From Acidobacteriota bacterium (GTDB lineage Bacteria > Acidobacteriota > Thermoanaerobaculia > Multivoradales > JAHEKO01), in assembly GCA_024638355.1 (NCBI GenBank), contig JAHEKO010000301.1:1-5270 (forward strand): 5,270 nucleotides of DNA. The letters run 5' to 3'. Positions 1 to 5,270 of this stretch are shown in pieces. The notes below the pieces were generated by a model. The model did not search any database. It worked only from the letters and a program-made list of their open reading frames with translations, and had not been told where the DNA came from. How positions within the stretch are numbered: position 1 is the first letter of the stretch; the number at the start of each line of letters is the position of its first letter. The position numbers and the translations under genes are program-made.

Positions 1-722
1 CCGGCCGCCGCGGTCTCGTCGGCAAACGTGCCGTCGCCGCGATTGCGATAGAAGCGATCGGGCTCGCCGTTGTACTGGCGCGGCGCACAGTAGCCCCGCA
101 GGCCGGTCTCGCGGTTGCCGCAGAACTTGTGATTGTCGAGGGTGAAGTCGACATAGTTGGCCACGTAGAGATCGAGGTCGCCGTCCAGGTCGACGTCGGC
201 GAAGGCGGCCGAGGCGCTCCACAGTGGATCGCCCACGCCGGCCGCCCCGGTGACGTCGGTGAAGCCGCCGTCGCCGTCGTTGCGCAGCATCCGGTTGACG
301 CCGAAGGCCGTCAGGTACACATCGACGTCGCCGTCGCCGTCGTAGTCGCCGGCGGTCGCACCGGCGCCGTACTCGGGGCTCGTCAGCCGGGCGCGCTCGG
401 TGACGTCGAGGAAGCGTCCGCGGCCCTCGTTGCGAAAGAGCCGCGAGCCGGGCGGCGGCCCGTCGTAGCCCGGCAGCGCGCCCCCGTCGACGAACAACAG
501 ATCGACGTCGCCGTCGTCGTCGTAGTCGAAGAGCACGACGCCGCCGACTACGGTCTCCACCATGAAGCGCTCGCCCGCACCGCCGTGGCGGTGCACGAAG
601 TCGACTCCCCACTCACGGCTCACCTCGGCGAAACGCAGCGGCGGCGACGCCCGCTCCGCCGCGCCAGCGGCGGCGGCCGCCACGAGTGCGAGGCCCCACG
701 CCAGGCACCGTGCGCCCGGCAC
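1..722 (-). CDS. Secreted CRTAC1-like FG-GAP/VCBS propeller, 3' partial (paralog 3)
   Basis: I translated this frame directly from a GTG at 722-720, immediately after the TAG of paralog 2 and in the same frame, to the left edge: 240 complete codons plus two bases, with no stop. The N-terminus (MPGARCLAWGLALVAAAAAGAA, then ERASPP) is a convincing signal peptide, which favours a separate gene starting at this GTG. A weak purine-rich GGGTGG lies 8 bases upstream. Three calcium loops begin at residues 66, 126 and 176, the same spacing (60, 50) as in the other two paralogs, followed by the shared cysteine loop (Cys201, Cys212; GLRGYC) and YRNRGDGTF. It diverges most around residues 52-60, where VETVVGG replaces the IETMGxG of the others, and in the first loop (DYDDDGDVD). 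By homology about 300 residues, four blades plus the ASPIC/UnbV domain, lie beyond the window; whether they are intact cannot be seen. Confidence 0.92.
   Translation of the reverse strand, partial: MPGARCLAWGLALVAAAAAGAAERASPPLRFAEVSREWGVDFVHRHGGAGERFMVETVVGGVVLFDYDDDGDVDLLFVDGGALPGYDGPPPGSRLFRNEGRGRFLDVTERARLTSPEYGAGATAGDYDGDGDVDVYLTAFGVNRMLRNDGDGGFTDVTGAAGVGDPLWSASAAFADVDLDGDLDLYVANYVDFTLDNHKFCGNRETGLRGYCAPRQYNGEPDRFYRNRGDGTFADETAAA
328..359. repeat. 32-base exact direct repeat, paralog 3 versus paralog 2
   Basis: Positions 328-359 are identical to 1963-1994. Both encode the TAGDYDGDGD region of the second calcium loop in their genes. The identity is long for paralogs that differ clearly elsewhere, and could reflect recent exchange or simply strong constraint plus biased GAC/GGC codon use. 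Confidence 0.75.
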
Positions 723-725
723 CTA
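720..725 (-). promoter_or_regulatory. In-frame TAG-GTG junction between paralogs 2 and 3
   Basis: The minus strand reads GTG CGC TAG GTG CCG: the stop of paralog 2 and the start of paralog 3 are adjacent codons of one frame. The likely mechanism is termination followed by re-initiation, helped by the GGGTGG at 736-731. Readthrough of the TAG would instead give a tandem fusion with an internal signal-like segment. Confidence 0.6.
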
Positions 726-2378
726 GCGCACCACCCGCAGCCGTCGATTCGCCGGAGGATCGGTGAACCGCAGCCGCCGACCGTCCGGCCAGGTGACCAG
801 CACCGAGTCGACCCCGGCCGCCGCGCCCAGGCCGACATGCACGGCCGCCGAGCTCTGCGACATGTAGGACGACCCGGCGCGCAGCTCGCGCGTCTGCCGG
901 CGCCCGCCCGCCGTCACCTCCACGCGCGCCCCCAGCGGCGACCGCTGGTCGCCGAGCGAGAGCTGCAGCCAGCCGCCCGGCGCCGCCGTGACGTTCTCGT
1001 AGACCTCGGCCGGCTCGTCCGAGTTGCTGATGGCCAGGTCGAGGTCGCCGTCGAGGTCGATGTCCACCATCGCCAGGCCGCGGCTCGAGCGCACCACGTC
1101 GAGGCCGGCGTCCGCGACTTCGGCGAAGGTGCCGTCGCCGTTGTTGCGCAGCAGCTGGTTGGGTTGCCGGAAGCGGCCGGTGGCGTCCCACTCGTCGACG
1201 TTGTGAATGATGTGGCCGTTGGCGATCGCCAGGTCGGCGTAGCCGTCCTGGTCGAAGTCGCCTAGACCGACGCCGAAGCCCACCTTGTGAAAAGAGGGCT
1301 CGGCGATCCGAGTCGGGTAGCGCCGATCCACGAACAGACCCGTTCCGGTGTTGGAGTAGACGGCGTTGGTCTGCTTGTCGAGGTGCATGACCAGGATGTC
1401 GGGGAAGCCGTTGTCGTCGAGATCGCCCAGCTCCACTCCCATCCCCGCCTCGGCCTCACCCCGATCGTCGAACGCGGTGCCGGTGAGCAGGGCGATCTCC
1501 TCGAAGGTGCCGTCGCCGAGATTGCGGAAGAGGAAGTTCGCGGTCATGTCGTTGGCGACGTAGAGGTCGACCGCGCCGTCGAGATCGACGTCGCCGAAGA
1601 TCACGCCGAGGCCCTTGCCGCTGGCCGAGCCGAACCCCGCTTCGAGGGTGGCGTCGTCGAAGGTGCCGTCGCCACGGTTGCGGAAGAAGCGGTCGGGCAG
1701 CCCGTCGTAGACGTCGGGATGGCAGTAGGAGCGCAGGCCGCGGTTCTGCAGCCCGCAGATCGGATTGTTCTCGAAGCTGAAGTCGACGTAGTTGGTGACG
1801 TAAAGATCGAGAGCGCCGTCGCCGTCGACGTCGGCGAACGATGCCGATGCGCCCCAGCTCGGATCTCCCACTCCGGCCGCGTCGGTGACATCGGTGAAGG
1901 TGCCGTCGCCGTTGTTTCTGAACAGCCGATTCGGGCCGTAGGCGGTGACGTAGAGATCGACATCGCCGTCGCCGTCGTAGTCGCCGGCGGTCGCCCCCAT
2001 GCCGTAGACGGCGAGTCGCAGCCCGGCCGCCGCGGTCACGTCGACGAAGCCGGCGGCCCCGTCGTTGCGGTAGAGGGCGGCGCCCGGGCCGCCGGCGCCG
2101 TCGACGGGCAGCTTGCCGCTCTGGACGAAGAGAAGGTCGTCGTCGCCGTCGCCGTCGTAGTCGAGCGCGGCCACTCCGGCTCCCATCGTCTCGATCATGT
2201 AGAACTCGCCGGTACCGCCGTGGCGGTGGACGAAGTCGACGCCCCACTCGGCCGCCACCTCGCGAAACTGCACCGGCGGCCGATCGCCGACGGCATCGGC
2301 GCCGGGCGCCGCGGACGCCAAGAGCCCCAGAAGCGCCGCGGGCGCGAGGCGTCTCGAAAGCAGCGCGAGCCCGATCAC
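723..2378 (-). CDS. Secreted CRTAC1-like FG-GAP/VCBS propeller with ASPIC/UnbV domain (paralog 2)
   Basis: The protein has 551 residues from a GTG at 2378-2376, one base after the stop of paralog 1. A good Shine-Dalgarno, GGGGAG (2389-2384), sits 5 bases upstream inside the end of that gene and supports the start. Residues 1-29 look like a signal peptide with a hydrophobic core and Ala-rich cleavage region (ASAAPGADA); the arginines at 9-10 lie unusually deep. Seven calcium loops begin near residues 73, 133, 183, 263, 319, 374 and 439, a constant +9 shift from paralog 1, so the two align without gaps over the whole propeller, with well over half of residues identical by eye. Cys208 and Cys219 are the only cysteines. 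Residues about 465-551 form a canonical ASPIC/UnbV domain (PLGARVEVTAGG, SSYMSQSS, VDSVLVTWPDG). It is probably exported and calcium-stabilised; substrate or partner unknown. TAG stop at 725-723, directly followed in the same frame by the next gene. Confidence 0.95.
   Translation of the reverse strand: MIGLALLSRRLAPAALLGLLASAAPGADAVGDRPPVQFREVAAEWGVDFVHRHGGTGEFYMIETMGAGVAALDYDGDGDDDLLFVQSGKLPVDGAGGPGAALYRNDGAAGFVDVTAAAGLRLAVYGMGATAGDYDGDGDVDLYVTAYGPNRLFRNNGDGTFTDVTDAAGVGDPSWGASASFADVDGDGALDLYVTNYVDFSFENNPICGLQNRGLRSYCHPDVYDGLPDRFFRNRGDGTFDDATLEAGFGSASGKGLGVIFGDVDLDGAVDLYVANDMTANFLFRNLGDGTFEEIALLTGTAFDDRGEAEAGMGVELGDLDDNGFPDILVMHLDKQTNAVYSNTGTGLFVDRRYPTRIAEPSFHKVGFGVGLGDFDQDGYADLAIANGHIIHNVDEWDATGRFRQPNQLLRNNGDGTFAEVADAGLDVVRSSRGLAMVDIDLDGDLDLAISNSDEPAEVYENVTAAPGGWLQLSLGDQRSPLGARVEVTAGGRRQTRELRAGSSYMSQSSAAVHVGLGAAAGVDSVLVTWPDGRRLRFTDPPANRRLRVVR
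1981..2008. repeat. 28-base exact direct repeat, paralog 2 versus paralog 1
   Basis: Positions 1981-2008 are identical to 3635-3662. Both encode VYGMGATAGD or IYGMGATAGD, just before the second calcium loop. It overlaps the repeat copy at 1963-1994, so this region of paralog 2 matches both neighbours. Confidence 0.75.
2134..2164. repeat. 31-base exact direct repeat, paralog 2 versus paralog 1
   Basis: Positions 2134-2164 are identical to 3788-3818. Both encode the first calcium loop, DYDGDGDDDLL. The segment is itself made of short GTCGCC-type units, because it encodes alternating Asp and Gly. Confidence 0.75.
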
Positions 2379-2379
2379 C

Positions 2380-4005
2380 CTATCTCCCCACCCACAGCCG
2401 GTGCCCCGCGGGCAGCGACACGAACCGTCGCCGGGTGCCGTTGGGCCAGGTCACGAGCAGGCTGTCGACGCCTGCCGCGTCACCCAGGCCGACGCTGGCG
2501 ACTGACGAGTTCTGCGATTGATACGACGACGCGGCCCGCACCTCGCGCCGCTGGACCCGGCCGCCGACGACCACCTCGAGGAGGGTGCCCACGACCACCC
2601 CCTCGCCGCCGACGTCCACCGCCACCCACGCCCCCGAAGCGCCGACGTTCTCGTAGACCTCGGCGCGAGCGTTGGAGTTGCTGATCGCCAGGTCGAGGTC
2701 GCCGTCGAGGTCGAGATCGGCGGCCGCCATTCCGCGGCTCGACAGGACCACGTCGAGGCCCGTATCGGCAGCCTCGCGAAAGAGCCCCGCGCCGAGGTTC
2801 TCGAGCACCTGATTGCGCTGGTGGTAGGTCGTTCCGGTGCCCCACTCGTCGGCGTTGTGGGCGATGTGGCCGTTGGCGACGACCACGTCGAGATCGGTAT
2901 CTAGATCGACATCGGCGATCACGACGCCGAAGCCGACCATGTCGTACGAAGGCTCGGCAAAGCGCGCCGGCCAGCGACGGTCGACGAACATGGCCCCGCC
3001 GGTGTTGCTGTAGTAGGCGTTGGTCTGCCGGTCGACGTGGGTGACGATCAGATCGGCGAGGCCGTTGCCGTCGAGGTCGCCGAGGTCGACCCCCATGCCC
3101 GCTTCGGGCCGGCCCGCCTCGTCGAGCGCCACTCCCGAGAGCAGCGCGACCTCTTCGAAGGTGCCGTCGCCGCGATTGTGGAAGAGGAAGTTGGCCACCA
3201 GGTCGTTCGCCACGTAGAGATCCGGCCACCCGTCGAGGTCGACGTCGCCGAAGACGACGCCCATCCCCTTGCCGGTGGCCCCGGAGAAGCCGGCCGCCGC
3301 CGTCGCCTCCTCGAAGGTGCCGTCGCCGCGGTTGCGAAAGAAGCGATCGGCCAGTCCGTTGAACGGGTCCGGGTTGCAGTAGCTGCGCAGGCCGCGCTCC
3401 TGAATGCCGCAGGTCGGGTTGTTGTCGAACGCGAAGTCGACGTAGTTGGTGACGTACAGGTCGAGATCGCCGTCGCGGTCGACGTCGGCGAGCGAAGCCG
3501 AGCTGCCCCACTCCGGGTTGAGCGCTCCGGCGCTCTCGGTCGCGTCGACGAAGGTGCCGTCGCCGCGGTTGACCAGCAGCCGATCGAGGCCGAAGGCGGT
3601 GAGGTAGAGATCGTCGTCGCCGTCGCCATCCAGATCGCCGGCGGTCGCCCCCATGCCGTAGATGTCGAGCTCCACGCCCGCGCGTGTACTGACGTCGACG
3701 AAGGCGCCGGCGCCGTCGTTGCGATAGAGGGCGGACCGCCGGGTACGGCGCTCTCCGCCCTCGAGCTCGCCGCTCTGCACGAAGAGGAGGTCGTCGTCGC
3801 CGTCGCCGTCGTAGTCGAACGCCACCACGCCCGAGCCCATCGTCTCGATGAGATAGAACTCGCCGGCGCCGCCGTGGTGATGCTCGAAGTCGATCCCCCA
3901 GGCGGCGGCGGTCTCGCGGAAGAGTATTCCGGCGGTGAGCGGCGCCGCGGCCACGGTCGACAACAACAGCAGCAGCAGCGGGAGCACACCGCGACGACGG
4001 CTCAT
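2380..4005 (-). CDS. Secreted CRTAC1-like FG-GAP/VCBS propeller with ASPIC/UnbV domain (paralog 1)
   Basis: The protein has 541 residues from the ATG at 4005; an in-frame ATG at 4011 would add two residues (Met-Ala). I chose 4005 because it forms an ATGA overlap with the TPR gene's stop; neither start has a clear Shine-Dalgarno. Residues 1-25 form a Sec signal peptide: RRR, then a leucine-rich core, then AAAP/LTAG. Seven calcium-loop motifs of DxDxDG type lie near residues 64, 124, 174, 254, 310, 365 and 430, giving a seven-bladed propeller; the sixth (DVDLDTDLD) has Thr in place of the usual Gly. RNRGDGTF strands of the VCBS type recur between them. Cys199 and Cys210, the only cysteines, lie in the longest inter-blade segment and probably form a disulfide. 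Residues about 458-541 are an ASPIC/UnbV domain (SSYQSQNSS, VDSLLVTWPNG), with the usual GAR-type strand changed to GTLLEVVVGG. Location is inferred as periplasmic or extracellular. The molecular function of bacterial members is unknown to me. TAG stop at 2382-2380. Confidence 0.95.
   Translation of the reverse strand: MSRRRGVLPLLLLLLSTVAAAPLTAGILFRETAAAWGIDFEHHHGGAGEFYLIETMGSGVVAFDYDGDGDDDLLFVQSGELEGGERRTRRSALYRNDGAGAFVDVSTRAGVELDIYGMGATAGDLDGDGDDDLYLTAFGLDRLLVNRGDGTFVDATESAGALNPEWGSSASLADVDRDGDLDLYVTNYVDFAFDNNPTCGIQERGLRSYCNPDPFNGLADRFFRNRGDGTFEEATAAAGFSGATGKGMGVVFGDVDLDGWPDLYVANDLVANFLFHNRGDGTFEEVALLSGVALDEAGRPEAGMGVDLGDLDGNGLADLIVTHVDRQTNAYYSNTGGAMFVDRRWPARFAEPSYDMVGFGVVIADVDLDTDLDVVVANGHIAHNADEWGTGTTYHQRNQVLENLGAGLFREAADTGLDVVLSSRGMAAADLDLDGDLDLAISNSNARAEVYENVGASGAWVAVDVGGEGVVVGTLLEVVVGGRVQRREVRAASSYQSQNSSVASVGLGDAAGVDSLLVTWPNGTRRRFVSLPAGHRLWVGR
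2384..2389 (-). promoter_or_regulatory. Shine-Dalgarno GGGGAG for paralog 2
   Basis: GGGGAG lies 5 bases upstream of the GTG at 2378 and overlaps the last codons of paralog 1. It is the only clear ribosome-binding site at the three gene junctions, and it fixes the non-ATG start of paralog 2. Confidence 0.65.
4002..4005 (-). promoter_or_regulatory. ATGA stop-start overlap (translational coupling)
   Basis: On the minus strand the TPR gene ends CCA TGG CGA TGA and the ATG of paralog 1 (4005-4003) overlaps that TGA. There is no strong Shine-Dalgarno in front of it, so initiation probably depends on ribosomes finishing the TPR gene. The alternative ATG at 4011-4009 would lengthen the overlap to 10 bases. 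Confidence 0.6.
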
Positions 4006-5270
4006 CGCCATGGCGCGCGCACCGGCTCGCCCCGCTCGTACTGAGCGAGTCGGCTCTCCAGCTGGGCGATCTGTGCCGGCACCGGACGCGTCCGGGCCTG
4101 CGCCAGGATCTCGCGCTGCCACGAGGCGGCCTCTTCGAAGCGTCCGAGCTCGGCCAGCGCCATCGAGATGGTCTCGGCGTGATCGAGGGTCTGTCGGCGG
4201 GAGAAGACCTGCTGCGCGATCTCGAGCGCGCGGGCGCCGTCGCGAACGCCCGCCTCGGGAGCCGCGGCGAGCACCCGCGCCAGCAGGTGAACGAGCGGCA
4301 GGTGGTCGGGATGCGCGGCAACGCCCGCCTCGAGCGCGGAGCGCGCCTCGCCGTAGCGCTCGCCGAGAACCAGGGCGAGCGCCTGACCGAAGCGCGACTC
4401 GAGGTCCTCGGGGTCGAGCTCCACCGCGCGTGCGAAGTGGCCGGCCGCCTCGCCGAAGCGCTGCCGCTGCGCCAGCGCGACCGCCAGGGCCGCTTGCGCT
4501 TCGGCCACGTCGGGGTCGGCCGCCACCGCCTCGTTGAAGGCGGCGAAAGCGCGGCCCGTCTCGTTGCGCTCCTCGTAGATCCTGCCGAGTCGGAAGTTCG
4601 CCGCCGCCCGCTCGGCAGGCGTGGCATCGCCCTCGAGCAGCTCCGCCAGCGTCGCTTCGGCGGCGGTCGTGCGGCCCATCTGCGCCTGCACGGTCGCCAG
4701 ATTCAACAGCGCCTTGCCGTAGGTCGGATCCTGGTCCAGCACCTTGGCGAGCTCGGCGGCGGCTCGCTCCGGCTCTCCCAGCCGGCTGAGCGCGGTAGCC
4801 CATTCGGTGTGAGCGACGAGGTCTCGCGGATCGTAGCGATGCGCGAGCTCGAGGTGCCGGGCCGCCTCGGCGATCTCGCCGCGCTCGACCAGCAGCAGCG
4901 CCAGATTGAAGTGCGCGTTCGGATAGCCGGGATTGAGCTCCAGCACCTTCCGGTACTCGGCGATCGCCTCGTCCTTGCGCCCCAGGATTCCGAGCGCCGC
5001 CGCCAGGTTGTGGTGATAGCTGAACTGACCGGGCTGCTTCTCGATCGCTATCCGGAACTGCTCGACCGCCATCTCGGGCCGGTCCTGCTCGAGAAGCTCG
5101 ATGGCGCTGTTGAAGTGCAGCTTGGCGCTGCGCACGATGGCGTAGAGGTTGTTGACCAGCGGATCGTTCAGCCGCACGTCCTGGTGGCGGTTGCGCTTGA
5201 GGTTCTCGAGCGCCCGCTCGCGGTCGCCCAGCTCGCGGTAGGCGAGGCCGAGCTGGTAGTAGATGAGATT
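4002..5270 (-). CDS. TPR-repeat protein, 5' partial (C-terminal 422 residues)
   Basis: The frame is open from the right edge (first complete codon AAT, 5270-5268) to a TGA at 4004-4002. A GTG at 5177 is in frame, but the 31 codons upstream of it also encode a TPR (YYQLGLAYRELGDRERALENL), so 5177 is not the start; the true start lies outside the window. About eleven consecutive 34-residue TPR units are readable, for example HHNLAAALGILGRKDEAIAEY, AHFNLALLLVERGEIAEAARHL and FARAVELDP, with the usual small, Tyr/Leu and Pro positions. The last units carry a variant with an LAAAPEAGVRDGARALEIA segment, then a tail ending YERGEPVRAPWR. I recall similar RDG segments and tails in TPR proteins of environmental bacteria, from memory only. 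TPR arrays are helical protein-binding scaffolds; no catalytic domain is visible here. Cellular location cannot be judged without the N-terminus. The gene overlaps the next one, suggesting translational coupling with the CRTAC1-like proteins. Confidence 0.92.
   Translation of the reverse strand, partial: NLIYYQLGLAYRELGDRERALENLKRNRHQDVRLNDPLVNNLYAIVRSAKLHFNSAIELLEQDRPEMAVEQFRIAIEKQPGQFSYHHNLAAALGILGRKDEAIAEYRKVLELNPGYPNAHFNLALLLVERGEIAEAARHLELAHRYDPRDLVAHTEWATALSRLGEPERAAAELAKVLDQDPTYGKALLNLATVQAQMGRTTAAEATLAELLEGDATPAERAAANFRLGRIYEERNETGRAFAAFNEAVAADPDVAEAQAALAVALAQRQRFGEAAGHFARAVELDPEDLESRFGQALALVLGERYGEARSALEAGVAAHPDHLPLVHLLARVLAAAPEAGVRDGARALEIAQQVFSRRQTLDHAETISMALAELGRFEEAASWQREILAQARTRPVPAQIAQLESRLAQYERGEPVRAPWR

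Noticed and set aside
129..1265. Long plus-strand open frame rich in Val, Ala, Asp and Glu
   Set aside because: It is the antisense of paralogs 2 and 3. Their GAC/GTC/GGC-rich calcium-loop codons read as Val-Asp-Val-Ala repeats on the other strand and rarely give stops; there is no domain or start signal.
1456..2247. Minus-strand Arg-rich open frames inside the paralogs (also around 2480-4627)
   Set aside because: These are alternative frames of the propeller genes; Arg-rich low-complexity translation is what GC-rich GAC/GGC repeats give when shifted.
1287..2684. Plus-strand open frame of 465 codons
   Set aside because: It is a shadow of paralog 2 and the end of paralog 1: same antisense composition, runs across the junction of two real genes, and ends in a low-complexity Arg/Pro stretch.
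3961..3980. CAACAACAGCAGCAGCAGCG, a possible trinucleotide microsatellite
   Set aside because: It is the complement of the run of leucine codons in the signal-peptide core of paralog 1; short and explained by coding.
3037..4044. Plus-strand open frame of 335 codons
   Set aside because: It is antisense to paralog 1 in the same phase as the other plus-strand shadows; its Gln run is the complement of the leucine-rich signal peptide.
4012..4803. N-terminal extension of paralog 1 back to 4803
   Set aside because: The frame is open there only because of high GC. It is Arg/Ala/Gly-rich with no domain, it overlaps the convincing TPR coding frame, and the signal peptide begins at 4005-4011.
1..5270. 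Recurring GTCGCC/GTCGAC motifs as a CRISPR-like or regulatory repeat array
   Set aside because: The spacing follows the propeller blades, the copies vary, and each lies in frame over a DxDxDG loop, so they are coding repeats with no spacer structure.

Overview
The window is a GC-rich, completely gene-packed stretch in which every real gene lies on the minus strand. Four genes follow one another with no intergenic space (an overlap of a few bases, a 1-base gap, then a 0-base gap), so they look like part of one operon transcribed from the right edge towards the left edge. Both outer genes are cut by the window. No RNA gene, CRISPR array, mobile element, promoter or terminator is visible.

In transcription order: (1) 5270-4002, the C-terminal 422 residues of a long tetratricopeptide-repeat (TPR) protein whose start is outside the window; (2) 4005-2380, a secreted FG-GAP/VCBS seven-bladed-propeller protein with a C-terminal ASPIC/UnbV domain (CRTAC1-like); (3) 2378-723, a second, very similar paralog; (4) 722-1, a third paralog, cut by the left edge after its third blade and cysteine loop. 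The three propeller genes align with each other without gaps from the first calcium motif to the second conserved cysteine, so they are a tandem triplication. Seven DxDxDG-type calcium loops can be counted in each of the two complete copies.

The three CRTAC1-like proteins should be exported (each has an N-terminal Sec-type signal peptide) and should be rigid, calcium-stabilised, disulfide-containing extracellular or periplasmic propellers. The TPR protein is a helical scaffold. Pairing of CRTAC1-like proteins with TPR proteins is, from general knowledge, common in large-genome, high-GC environmental bacteria such as Acidobacteriota, Planctomycetota and relatives. The biochemical role of the bacterial proteins is not known to me, and nothing here gives a substrate. 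The host phylum is therefore a weak inference: a high-GC, Gram-negative-type environmental bacterium, perhaps Acidobacteriota-like.

The most distinctive feature is the junction between the second and third paralogs. They lie in the same reading frame, separated only by one TAG codon that is immediately followed by a GTG start.
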